From positions 1 through 64,000 of the forward strand of contig CAUYUJ010003650.1 in assembly GCA_963575745.1 (NCBI GenBank): a DNA stretch of 64,000 nt, written 5' to 3'. This document shows positions 27,089-38,300 of this stretch, in pieces (positions within the stretch are counted from its first letter, which is position 1; every line of letters starts with the position of its first letter). Both the position numbers and the translations under genes were made by a program. Source of the stretch: Prorocentrum cordatum. Lineage: Eukaryota; Sar; Dinophyceae; Prorocentrales; Prorocentraceae. The notes beneath the pieces are model-generated. The model did not search any database. It was not told the origin of the DNA and saw only the letters and a list, made by a program, of their open reading frames with translations.

Positions 27089-27291
27089 CACAGGAGCACG
27101 GCAGACCACAGGAGCACGGCAGACCAGGCACCAAGAGCGCCCTCAAGACGACGGAAAGGATGACCAAGACGAGGAGCACGGCAGACCAAGACGAGGAGCA
27201 CGGCAGACTATGCCCTAAGAGTGCCCTCAAGACGGCCGAACAACGGCAGACCCCATAGGATCACGGCAGACCACAGAAGAGCACGGCAGAC
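27089..27291 (+). repeat. 20-bp array with CACCAAGAGCGCC inserts
   Basis: Forward units with the same inserts (CACCAAGAGCGCCCTCAAGA, GAAAGGATGACCAAGACG) as the arrays upstream of LINE B and LINE C. It breaks off at GGCAGACC, where copy D begins inside ORF2. Confidence 0.93.
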
Positions 27292-27293
27292 CG

Positions 27294-30200
27294 ACCAGCC
27301 TCTCCGTCGCCTTCGGAGAGTGGGCGGCTGCTGCAGAGGGCACCCTGGTCGGCATCCACGGCATCGGCCAAGCTGACCAGGCCCGTCATCTCGGCAGAGG
27401 GGAGGGGCCGAGGCTGACCCTCAAGCCGCTCAGCGCCCTTGTCAGGCGGGAAGCCAGGTTCAGGTTCAGCCTCCTCACGCACCGCCTCAGGAGTTGCCTC
27501 GACGTGGCCCTCCAGCGGCTGCGCGCGGAGAGCTCGGGCCGATGGCACCCTCGGCATGCCGACTGGTATGAGCACCAGGCCGAGCTCAGGGCGCAGCTCT
27601 TGCGGGAGGCGGTGCAGGAGGCGGACGACTCGGTCGGTCAGGGTCTTCCTGGTGCTTCACCTGAGCGGTTGAGCGACCTGGTGTACCAGGCGGGCGTCCG
27701 CGGCAGTCCTGAGGCAGTTCGTGACCTCCAAGGGCTGCTCTATGCTTCGCAGCGCCGCGATGCGGCTCTGAGCGCCCAGGCCTGGCGCAGCTGGGCCCAG
27801 ACAGCGGTCGAAAAGGGCGGCCGCCTGGCCCACCGCTTCTCGAAGGCGACGCCCCCGCCGACGGTCAGGGATGCCGACTCAGGCAGGAGGCTGGTGGGTA
27901 TGGCAGCGATTGGCGAACTCACGAGGGTCTGGCAGAAGCTTTGGCTCCAGGACGGGTTTGCCTCGGGCGCAGGGGCCAGCAGCTGGGATGTGGGCGAGTG
28001 GCAGTTGCCCCCCATCTCGCTGGAGCAGCTCCAGGCAGCCTGCAAGCGCTACAGCCCCTCTGTGGGCCTCGGGTGCGACTCCCTGCACCCTCGGCAGATC
28101 CTCCTTCTGCCAGTGGCGCTGCAGCTGCGCATCCTGGACATCCTGGCGGCCTACGACGAGGCCCCTGCGTCGATCCACGGGCAGGTCTCCCTGATGGTGT
28201 TCATTCCGAAGGCAGACGGTGGGGTAAGGCCCATAGCGCTGCTGCCGTTGGTCCTGCGGCTCTGGTCGCGCCTCCGCCAACCGTGCTGTGCGCGCTGGGA
28301 GGCGGACCACAACTTCCCCTTCTTCTGGGGACGTGATGGGCGGGACTGCGAGAGGGCTGGTTGGTTGCACAACTGTTTCGCGGGGTTCGCGAAGTCGAAC
28401 CTGCAGTTCGAGGCCGCGAGCCTCTTCCTGGACATCAGCAAGTTCTACGAGCACGTGCGGCACGACGTTCTCTGGGCGAATGCGGTACGTTTCGGGTTCA
28501 ACCTCAGGTTGCTGCGCGGCCTCCTCACGTCCTACCAGGCCCCTAGGATGATCCTCGCGGCGGGCATGGCCTCCCCCGCCTTCGGTACCACAGGAACGGT
28601 GCTGGCTGGGTGTGCGTGTGCGACAGCGGTTGCGAAGCTCCCAGTTCTGGGAGCCCTCCTGGCAGCGGGGGCTACGTGCCCGTTGGTCACGCCGAGGAAT
28701 GTTGTCGACGATATTTCCCTCCAGGCGGTAGGCACGGCTCGGCTCGTGAAGCTGCAGATGGTGGCCGCCAGTCGGGAAGTGGTCCGACAGCTGCGCGAGC
28801 AGCACCTCCCACTCAACGAGAGTAAGTCGGTCTTCTTGGCCTCGTCGCCGCAGCTCGCCAAGGAGCTCTCCGAGGCTTGGGCGGAGCATGGCTTTACCTT
28901 CAAGAGGGGACTTCAGGCGAGGAACCTCGGCACCGACGCCAACATCACTCGTCGTGGAGTTCATGAAGGAGCTGTGCGTGCGGTCAGCGGCCTTCGCCGA
29001 GGACGCAGGCTAGGGGTGCTTCGCTCAGCTGGCGCGGTCACCGAGATGGTTCATCGTGCTGGGCCCACCGCGGCGATGCTGTGGGGGCGCACTGTGACTG
29101 GCGTACCTGATAGGGAGCTGCATACGTGGCGCCTGGCGGCGATACGCTCAGCTGGGAAGTTCCCTAAGGGCGCCTCGCTCGGGCTGAGACTCAGAGTGGT
29201 GGAGGTCATGAAGTCCACCGATCTCGACCCGAGCCCCGCGCTGCTTCGTGCCGCGGTGCAGATGGCGGCCAGTCTCCTCCAGTCGGGGGAGGTCCCGCTG
29301 CGCATGTTCGAGTCGGCCGTGCAGGAGGCAGTGCAGAGGCATGCTGGGGCAGCAGCCCCTTGGGTGCACTGCCGCACGCCGGTGGATGCCCTGGCCCTCT
29401 CGCTCTCCAGGGTTGGCTGGAGGCTTGTTCACGGGGCCCGCCTCGCAACCGACGACGGCCACCTCCTGGACCTGCGCATGTTGGGGCCGCGTGAGCTGGG
29501 CCTGCTGGCTGCTGCAGGGGCACGGCGCGCGTCGGACAAGTCGGAGCTGGCCCGCCTCGGCCACGGGGCGCTCCCCCAGTCGCCCCTGTTCTGGGAGGCC
29601 TTCGCGGAGGTCCTCGGGCCTGGCAGCAAGCTCAGCCACAGGGAGAAAGCGGCGGTGGTGAGCTTCCTTTCCAACGCCCACTGGCCCCAGACCCGTCTGC
29701 ACTCGGCGGGAGAGAGGGAGCACGCTCGCTGCTGTGCCTGTCAGGCCCCCCGCGGCAGCCTCTGGCACAGGCTGTTCGAGTGTCCTGTCCTTGCGGGGGC
29801 CAGGCGTGACTCTACCTCTGACCGCCTTCGGCGCTGTGCGCATCGTGCACGCGGCCGTGGCGAGGAGGCGGGCGAATGTTTCGCGCGCTGCTGGCTCCCT
29901 CAGCCACCGAGGGCCGCCACGAGGACAGACGCCATGTCAGTCATGTGGTGCAATCGCCCCGCTGACGGTCTTCTCGGGGGGCGGCTCTATCTGGATGGGT
30001 CGGCGCTCGACCCTGAGCACGAGAGCCTGCGGCGTGCGGGATGGAGCATCGTGCAGTGCGACTCCGACGGCAACATGGAGTGCGCGGTGTACGGCAGCGT
30101 GCGCCAGGACCTCTGCCCGTTCCAGACGGCGAAGGACGGCGAGGATTTCGCGGTCTGGATGCTGTCTCGCTTCCTGGGCCCGAGCGTTGACGAGATCCTC

Positions 30201-31284
30201 ATCGACTGCGCGTCCACGGTCAGCTGCCTCACGTTGGGTAAGAAGTACGCGACGGCAGCCAACAAGCCCAACGCCCACCTCTGGGAGGGGATCTACGCGT
30301 CGCTAGACGTGGACACGCTCAAGGTGACCAAGGTCGCAGCCCACTGCACCGCCAGAGACGTGATGGATGGCAAGATCACGGAGGCGGACCTCCGTGGCAA
30401 CGGACATGCAGACCGCTGGGCCAAGGCGGGGGCGGAGCTCCACCGTACCAGCCCAGCTGCCAGGCGCGAGTTCTTTGGCACGATGGAGGTGGTGAGGGAG
30501 CTCTCGTGCTGGGTGGCGCAAGCCTCCCTCATCTGGCAGGGGATCGAGGTCAAGGACTGCGAGGGCCTCCCCGAGGGCAGCGAGCGGGCGGCCGTTCCTT
30601 CGCAGTGCCAGTGGTGGAGCCCGCCAGCAGCCGCCCTCCCGACCCGTGTTCGAGCGACGGGTGGGCTCGGCGGCGAGCGCTGGTGGCGTCTCCCTCGGGG
30701 CGACGGCCTTCGTCGTCGTCGGCCACGTCCTGGCCTACGCCAAGTGCGGGGAGGGAGCCGCCGAGCAGGAGCTGATGGCGTGCACCCACTGCGGGGCGTA
30801 CGCGCGGCTGGGCGGGCGATCAGGTGCGGCGCCCAAGCTCAAGGAGCAGTGCCCTGGGTCGGCTGGGCTTCCCAAGGGCAGGAGAGACCAGAAGGCGCGC
30901 TGGTTGCAGGGGCGGCACCCTGCTGGCACGCCCCACAGCGGCAGCAAGAGGGTCGGAGCGTCCGTGCCCAGCTTGCGCAAGGAGGACGTTGTGCCGATGG
31001 CCGCCAGGGTGCGCTTCCTGGAGTGGCTGGGTGTCCGCCCCGATGATGCACCTGGCGGCGTGGCCGCCGACGCCGGCCGAGGGCCCCCCAGCGGCGCGGC
31101 GGCAGCAGGTGAGGCGGAGGCTGAGCCCCTGGCGCCTGACTCCTCGGGGACCTCGAGGGAGGCTTGGCTGAGCGCCTACGGGCTCGACGAAGCGAGCCTC
31201 CTTGAGTGGTCAGCCGCAGCTGAGACGGCGCGCGAAGACAGGCGCAAGAGACGCCGCCGCGCTGAAGGTGACGAAGGGGAGTGA
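27294..31284 (+). pseudogene. LINE D ORF2 fragment: RT to RNase H, two single-base deletions
   Basis: Open from TSLSVAFGEW through reverse transcriptase (FLDISKFYEH at about 28425; VVDD near 28703), the CCHC knuckle and RNase H (YLDGSALD, GNGHADRWAKAGAE). Two 1-nt deletions relative to B lie near 30597 (GCCGTTCC against GCCGTTTCC) and near 30667 (GGGCTCGG against GGGCATCGG). They shift frame twice, and the C-terminal ~200 residues continue in the third frame to the stop at 31284. The endonuclease is missing, so the copy cannot be autonomous. Near identity to B suggests a young duplicate. Confidence 0.9.
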
Positions 31285-31585
31285 TGCAGCATCACTTTCC
31301 TCTTTCTGCTGTTTTCGCCCCTCGTCACCTTTTGGCGTGCGCGTGTGGCAGCGTCTTCTGCCCCGCATTGTTGATGCAGTGAGGTGGATGTCAGGCGGAT
31401 GTGCGCCTCCGCCCCGCTGCTTCCTGATTTCTTTGAAATCGTGCGCTTCGCGCTTTTGGCGCTTCGCGCCCTTTCCCTGGCGGCTCTCTTGGGGCCCCTA
31501 GGGTTGGCCCTTGAGGCCCTGGGGCCAACGGGCTCTGTGGGCCTCGGGCTTCTTTTAGCCTTCACTGGCCCCGCAGCTCACAGCT
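31285..31585 (+). other. LINE D 3' tail
   Basis: Nearly identical to the B tail, ending TTCACTGGCCCCGCAGCTCACAGCT in two adjoining words, without poly(A). Confidence 0.85.
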
Positions 31586-31940
31586 CACACAAGATCACGG
31601 CAGGCCACACAGGAGCACGGCAGACCACACAGGAGCACGGCAGACCACAAAGGAGCACGGCAGACCACACAGGAGCACGGCAGACGCCACAGGAGCACGG
31701 CGGAACCCACAGGAGCACGGCAGACCACAGAAGAGCACGGCAGACCAACAGGAGCACGGCAGACCACACAAGAGCACGGCAGGCCACACAGGAACACGGC
31801 AGAACACACAGGAGCACGGCAAAGCATTCAGGATCAGTGCAGGTCGCAGGGGCGCCGCGTATCACAGGAGCACACCAGACCAACACGGCCAATCAGCACG
31901 GCAACGCCAGGAGTATAGCAGAGCACAGGAGCGCGCCTTA
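31586..31940 (+). repeat. 20-bp array decaying toward the Helitron
   Basis: Clean units to about 31830, then degenerate words (AGCATTCAGGATCAGTGC, GAGCACACCAGACC, AATCAGCACGGC) to about 31940. The other Helitron boundary (44940-45130) is also degenerate array. Confidence 0.85.
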
Positions 31941-32148
31941 ATTTTTTTCCAGTGCGCAATGCCGTGGGTGCTCTTGATAGCCCTCGACGATTAAGGTCGC
32001 TCTCTCACGTGCTCTATGTTGTTGGCATATGTTGTATTGGGCTCAATGTGGTTGCAAAGCTGCGGCAGGGTGTGCGCGGTGGAGGTGCTTCTATTAGCCC
32101 TGTCAGATCCAACTTTCTAGTAGGTTCTCCTCGGGGCGATTCTTACCG
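31941..32148 (+). other. Helitron 5' leader, nothing specific seen
   Basis: Single-copy-looking sequence with short pyrimidine tracts (TTTTTTTCCAG at about 31943) between the decaying array and the first ATG. No SL sequence is present, in contrast to the retroelements. Confidence 0.5.
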
Positions 32149-34066
32149 ATGTTTATTTTCGGCATGCTCCGACTGGCGTTCTATATGATGTTCTGTGGGT
32201 CTCTTGTTTGTCGAGCGCGTGCTGCTAAGACGATCAAGTATTGCAAAGGGTATCACAAGACCCGCCGTGGTGAGGAGCCCCCGAAGGCTCAGTCCGGTTA
32301 TGACGGTTACTGCAAGTCTTGCTACAAGGAGAAGCATCCTACTCTGTACCGCCAGAAGCAGGAGAAGAGAAAGGGATGTTGTCGATTCTGCGGTGCGCAG
32401 CGCGAGCTCAGCGGTGGCATGTGTAAGCCGTGTTCTCGGTCTCGCAGCTGCCCTGAGTGTACCTGGTGCAACGAGGAAGACGAACCAACGCCGTGCGTGG
32501 CCTGCGAGTCACGCGAGAAGCACCCGCAGGCCGCGGGAAAAAGATGTGCCATGGCGTGTCCGACGCACACTTCGCCTGAGGAACGCAATCTGAAGCTGTG
32601 CTCCGAGTGCTTTACATCTTCGATCCCTTGTTCGCACTGCGCTGCGCCGACTCCTGCTGGCTCCTTGACTCGGTCGAAGTGTAGCAACGAATCTTGCGAC
32701 GCATCAGTGGTGTTGTGCAGCGCGTGTTCTGGCATGTCTAACGGGCAATCGAAAGCGAAGTGCCAGTCGTGCTGGGCCCAGGACGGTCGGTGCTGCGTGC
32801 ATTGCGGTCGGATGCGAGCGAGAACTGCAGTGATATATCGGCGAGCTTGCAGGGCCTGTTTCGCTGCCCGCTCGTGCGCCGTCTGCCACGGTGTGCCGCC
32901 GGCGTCCCTGGAGACCCAGCAGTGCGAGATGTGCGACAACCTCGCTCTGTGGTGTCCTGAGTGCACCACACCAGAGCAGCGGGCGGCGGGCCTGTGTAAA
33001 ACACATTGGGATTCCCCCGAGTGCGCATTCTGTTGCAGGACCGAGGACCCCGCCACCAAGGAACCGCTGCAGGTGTCCATGATCGAATGCGGAACAGAGA
33101 GCTGCTCCAAAGTCGTGAGAAGCTGCTCTGTGTGCTCGTCGAATTTCAAGAAGAGCGCGGCGCTGTGCGACGTGTGCTGGAAGGCAGCTGGCTCCATGTG
33201 CATCGGATGCGGTGTCAGACCAGCCCAGAACGCCAGGGTATATCAGCACTTTTGCAAGAAATTCTTCGGGGAGGAGAGGCTCGCAGACCTCGTCCGTGAC
33301 GAGAGCAGGAAGTTCCTCGCCGACGAGCCGCGACCGCAGAGGCTCGACGACGACGTCGCCCGATCCGCACCCGCTTTGCAGGTACTCCTCGCTCTGGCAA
33401 AGCCCGAGCCCGGGTCCTTGCCGAAGTACGCGGAGACGCCCGAGTACCTGGACCCGAACCATTGCCGCTTCTGCAAGCAACCGTGGGGTGACTCCGACGA
33501 CGACGACAAGCGACGGCACCTGCTCGAGGAGTGCAGGCATGATCTCCATCAACGAGACGGCGAAGACATTCTCCAGACGTACCGGAGGACAGTGCTGGAA
33601 CGGGCGCGCGCAGAGGGCCTGGACGCGGTCAGTCCGCAGGTGGGCAGGTTTTGTGTGGCGCAGTACAAGAATGCGCAGACGGACGAACGATACGTCCATG
33701 ATGCCTGTGCCGTCTGCTGTCGAAAGACGCCCAAGTGCGACTTGAATCGAGTTCACATCCCATCGTCGAGCAGCGCAAAGTGCCCGGAGTGGTTATCGTG
33801 GTCCGAAGAGTTCTGGAATGAAAACAAGGAGACGTGGTACGAGCAGGTCGACAAGCTCCTCAGCATTGAACAGCATTTGAAAAAGTTCTTCAAGGTGTCT
33901 GAGCGAGCCCAGGAAGCGCGAGAGAGCGTGGAGGCGTGCAGCCGCGGGGAGCCGCACGAGCTCGGGTTCACGAAGGTGGAGGACGCAAAGAACTGGGTCG
34001 ACCGCGTGCGCCTTTGGGAAGACAATCTGAGGAGAGACATGCGGGAGCACTCCGTTGTCTCTCCAG
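32149..34066 (+). CDS. RepHel exon 1: multi zinc-finger N-terminal region
   Basis: 639 codons from ATG 32149 to a donor at 34066/34067. After a short hydrophobic start come at least six Cys-rich modules, several of the form CxxCG...CxxC (CRFCGAQRELSGGMCKPC, CVHCGRMRARTAVIY, CIGCGVRPAQNARVY), across residues ~30-370. A CxxC...H...C finger follows (CRFCKQPW with HLLEEC, about 435-465). ACAVCCRKTP (about 520) resembles the finger that precedes DUF6570 in Helitron proteins. The fingers probably bind the transposon DNA; this is inferred. The open frame runs on to 34191 into intronic repeats. Splicing at CCAG|GTGGCG to the acceptor CCCCAG|GT (35364) restores the frame (SPG-DPNHRW). Confidence 0.85.
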
Positions 34067-35364
34067 GTGGCGCTCTCTCTCGTTGTCCCAGCTTCTGTTG
34101 TCGTGGTGCTCCTGTGGTCTGCCGCGCCCCCCGTGCTCCGGTGCAAAAAATCGGGATGTTGAAAAATATCAAAAATTTTTGTTATGCATGAAAAATGAGC
34201 GTTTCGCTCGAGACATCCTCGAAAAAATGAGATGCCGATAGAGGTGTTTTAGAACCTCTTATGTCAAAAATGACGTTTTCGCTCGGGACGTCCTCCGAAA
34301 ATGAGCAGGTGGTCTGCCGTGCTGACGTGTGGAGCACGGCAGACCACGGCCATTTCGCTCGAGACATCCTCAAAAAATCGCAAAGTGGTCTGCCGTGCTC
34401 CTGTGTGGTCTGCCTTGCTCCTGGGGGGCAAACCAGCAACACGTCAAGAAGTTACCCAGGGGACCAATCAGCACCACGTCAAGAAGTTATCCTGGGGGGC
34501 AAACCAGCAACACGTCAAGAAGTTATCCCGAAGGGGCAAACCAGCAACACGTCAAGAAGGTGCTCAGGGGGGCAAACCAGCAACACGTCAAGAAGTTATC
34601 CTGGGGGGCAAACCAGCAACACGTCAAGAAGTTATCCTGGGGGGGGCAAACCAGCAACACGTCAAGAAGTTATCCTGAGGGGGCAAACCAGCCACAGGTC
34701 CAAAAGATGCTGAGGGGGGCAAACCAGCAACACGTGAAGAAGTTATCCTGACGGGGCAAACCAGCAACACGTCAAAGGTTATCCTGAGGGGGGCAAACGA
34801 GCAACACGCCAAGAAGGTGCTGAGGTGGTCGACCACCAACACTTCAATAAGTTACCCTGAGGCAAAACCAGCCACTCGCCAAGAAGTCATCCTGAGGGGG
34901 CAAACCAGCAACACGTCAAGAAGGTGCTGAGGGGACAAACCAGCAACACGTCAAGAAGGTATCCTGGGGGGGGCAAACCAGCAACACGTCAATGCGGTAT
35001 CCCGAGGGGACCAAACCAGCAACACCACTGCCGTGCTTCTTTGGTGTCTGCCGTGCTCCTGTGGAGTTTGCCGTGCGAACGTGTGGTCTGCCGTGCTCCT
35101 GTGTGGTTTGGCGTGCTCCTGTATGGTCTGCCGTGCTCGTGTGTGGTTTGCCGTGCTCCTGTGTGGTCTGGCGTGCTCCTGCTCCTGCTCCTGTGGTCTG
35201 ACGTGCTCTTATGCCCACTCGAGCTGTGTTGCTGTGCCGTGATCATGTCTGCTGCCGTGGATTGCGTGCTATAGTCGTCTGCCGTGCTCCTGCTGTCTGG
35301 CGTGCTCGGCCCCCGTACCCACGTCAGCCGGGAAAGTTGTCATGTTGTCTTGTGCGCACCCCAG
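34067..35364 (+). repeat. RepHel intron 1 (1298 bp), built from satellites
   Basis: Predicted GT-AG phase-1 intron. The donor context is CTCCAG|GTGGCG and the acceptor context CACCCCAG|GTGATC, so CCAGGT is present at both ends like a target-site duplication. Contents: half of the ~75-bp satellite (34145-34310), an imperfect head-to-head hairpin (34310-34348), a 38-bp array (34425-35025) and reverse-oriented 20-bp units (35026-35210). The 38-bp and 20-bp part is the reverse complement of 8118-8792. Confidence 0.82.
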
Positions 35365-38300
35365 GTGATCCGAATCATCGGTGGGTATTGTACAAGTCCG
35401 CAGTATGCACGGATGCGCCCGAGGGCAGCGGCGGAGATCTTCGCGTGAGCATGTGCAAGGAGTGCGCCGAAGCATTGTCGAACACGCACACAGACAGCCG
35501 CGGGCGGTGCCGCCCGCGCGTACGCATGCCCAGCGAGGCTCTCGCGAATGGCATGTGGCGTGGTCCTGACCCGGAAGAGCTGACGAACTTAACGTACACC
35601 GAGTGCAAGGTGATCAACCTGGCGAGGGTGTACGTCAGCGTGAAGCGCGTGTTGTTGGACAGGGCGTCTTTCGCCAGGACGAGTGCCGACGAGGCGCCGC
35701 GCTATCACCAGAAGAACGTTGTTGCGTACCCGCAGAGCCCGGACGCGGCTCTGACTGCCATCGGACTGTCGCCGATGGCCCTGGCGCACACTCTGATCGT
35801 CCAGTTCGTGGGAAGCCGCGCTGACGGTATCTGGCATCATCCTGACTTGCAAGTTTCCGTGGTGCGACTTCGAGCAGCATTTCGTTGGTTGTGCTCCAAC
35901 AGCTGGAACCACATGGAAGCCACGCGACACCATGCCGCATGTGCGGATTCTGGCTTACTCCACGAGTCGATCGAGGAGTTGCTGGACGCGTACGCGACGA
36001 GCGTTGGTGGATCCTCGGGCGTTCCGCGCGAGCTCGTCGACTCGGCGACGTCGATCAGCGGCTCAAGAGCTTCGGTGCAGTCTAAAGGACCAGCTGACTG
36101 CACGGAAGAAGGTGAACGCGACACGGAGGAGAACGGGCCCGAAGAGGCGGAGAACGCCGCCGTCGTTAACGGCGGTTTAGCAGACGTCGACTCCCTGCAG
36201 CTGTGGACACAGGTCATCAAAAACTTTAAGGCGGCACAGCGGTTTAAAGAGGAATTGGCCGCTCTAGACCCCGCCGACTTATCTGCTCGCGCCGAGAAGA
36301 AGAGAATGCACGGTGTGAGCATGGCCCAGGCCATCGAAGACCTGGAGAAGCTGTCGAATGAGAAGATGCGAAAACGTTTGGAAGAGTGGGCGCGGTCGGA
36401 GACTGACGACAGAGCGCCCTTGAAGATCACGCACGAGACCACGTTCTTGTCTGCTCGCACGCCGAACTTTTGGGCGTCCTGCTTCGTTCGGCTGTTTCCT
36501 CGGGGAGATTGTCAGGAAACATGCCCAGAACGTAAAGCGGCGGATAGTACCGTATCGTTCTTGTCTTCCAATAAGTGGATCCAGTGCTTACTTAAACGAG
36601 CAGATTGTGATTACTGGCGGAAGGACCTGGAGTTCGTCGCATCCGTGGTCAACATCTTTATGCGTCGAGATCAGATGAGCAAGGTGGAAGCGTGCATGAG
36701 GGAGACGCCCGGCGGCGGCTTCATGGGCATAACTCCCGATGAGATGCAAAGGATGAACGAGATCACAGCGGAAGGTTTGGTTGCCGCCGCGATCGCGATG
36801 GGAGGTGATGCGAAGGGCATGAGCGATCTTCTGAGGAATAAAAAGTTGACCCAACCAGTCCGCACAGCCGCTGAAAAAATGCAGGCCGTGTCCCGGAAAG
36901 TGCGTGGATCTGCCGAAGAGCGGGACTCGTACAGGTGGAATTTCCGAGCTCTTCAGATAAACTCGGGCTGCTCGACTTTGTTCTTTACGCTGAATCCCCG
37001 CGACATTCGCAGTCCGCTGACGGTGCTACTGGTGCAGGACGGCACGGAGATGCAGAGGCGATTCTCCCTGAACATGAGCGACAAGGAGGCGGAGGACTGG
37101 ATGAAAGAATTTCAAGCAGAGCACCCTCGTCTTCTCCACCGTCGCGTGGCGCAAGACCCTTACTATGCCCAGAAAGTTTTCCACTCGACCGTCAAAGACG
37201 TGATGCGCTATATATTCAACTGCGCTGATGGACCCTCGAACCTGCCTCCGGATGGCATCGCGGCGAGCGAGGTGCCCGGTGTATTCGGGTACGTGCGCTC
37301 CTATCTCGGAGTTGTTGAGGAACAGATGCGGAAGGCGCTGCACATACACATGCTCGTGCAGATTCTTGGCTTCTCGCATCCCGACGATATCTTCAAGAAG
37401 AACTCTTTCCTCGACGAATTTAAGCGTCTCTACTACTATCACGCCTCAGTCATGTTCCGCAGCCAGGAAGCCGTAGCGCATCATTTCGCCGTTCCTGTGG
37501 CGATGAGAACCACCGCCGGGCTGCCGTTGTTCCCGGTGACTCTGAAGCAGCGGAGCACGATCGGCAGCGCTCGCGTTCAGGAGAGCAACCTCGCGCAGAC
37601 TGTGGCGCGCGGACTCGACGTGCCGCCTGCTCTATCCAGGAGCGTGCCTGAGTATCCCTTCTTCGTGGGTTCGTATCACGGCGACGAGAACGTGTCCGGT
37701 AGCGACTGGGGCAGCCGCGCTGTTGTCGAGATTTTTTCAAGGAGTCGCAAGACGGGCAACCACGTGTGCAAGCCGTCCGTCTGTCACAAGGGGCGTCTCG
37801 GAAAGCGTGGTTTTTGCCGCATGTTCTATTGGCATCTCGTGAAGGTGGAGGACCCGAAGACGGGGCGCCTCGTCGCCAAACGACAGCATGGCTTGCAGCT
37901 GCATCCTCGATGGGATGGCGTTGGGCCTCCGCCGATTCTAGGGTATCCACACGTTGGGTTGCCGGCTCTGGAGACGACGCACCAGTGGCACTTCAAGCTT
38001 TCCTACCCGATCATTCTCGGCCCGCAGTGCAATCACGACATCCAAGTGCTCCCGCGGTTGTGCGCTCTGAAGAGCAGCAGCCCAGACGCCGTGCCCGATG
38101 AGGCAGAGGTTGCCACCGCCAGAGCGGGAATGATAGAGCAGCAGGCGGCGAATGAGTTTTACTGTTCGTCATACTCTAGCAAGTCCGCGCCGCACGCGGA
38201 GGGACTCGTGCTGACTCTTGCAGTCTCGCTCCATCAGAAAGAGCAAGACGCGAAGGAGGCTGCTGGCCGCGGCGACGAGCCTGAGAACGTGCACGAGAAG

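Larger units (their letters stand above)
27292..31585 (+). mobile_element. LINE copy D: 5' half missing
   Basis: Collinear with LINE B from 20652 to the 3' end and almost identical to it by eye. SL, leader, ORF1 and endonuclease are absent. The 5' junction, GGCAGACC|GACCAGCC, shares GACC between array and element and falls after CAGACC rather than after GAGCACGG. A microhomology-mediated deletion of a once complete element therefore fits better than aborted reverse transcription. The 3' end is GCAGCTCACAGCT, then CACACAAGATCACGG. Confidence 0.9.
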
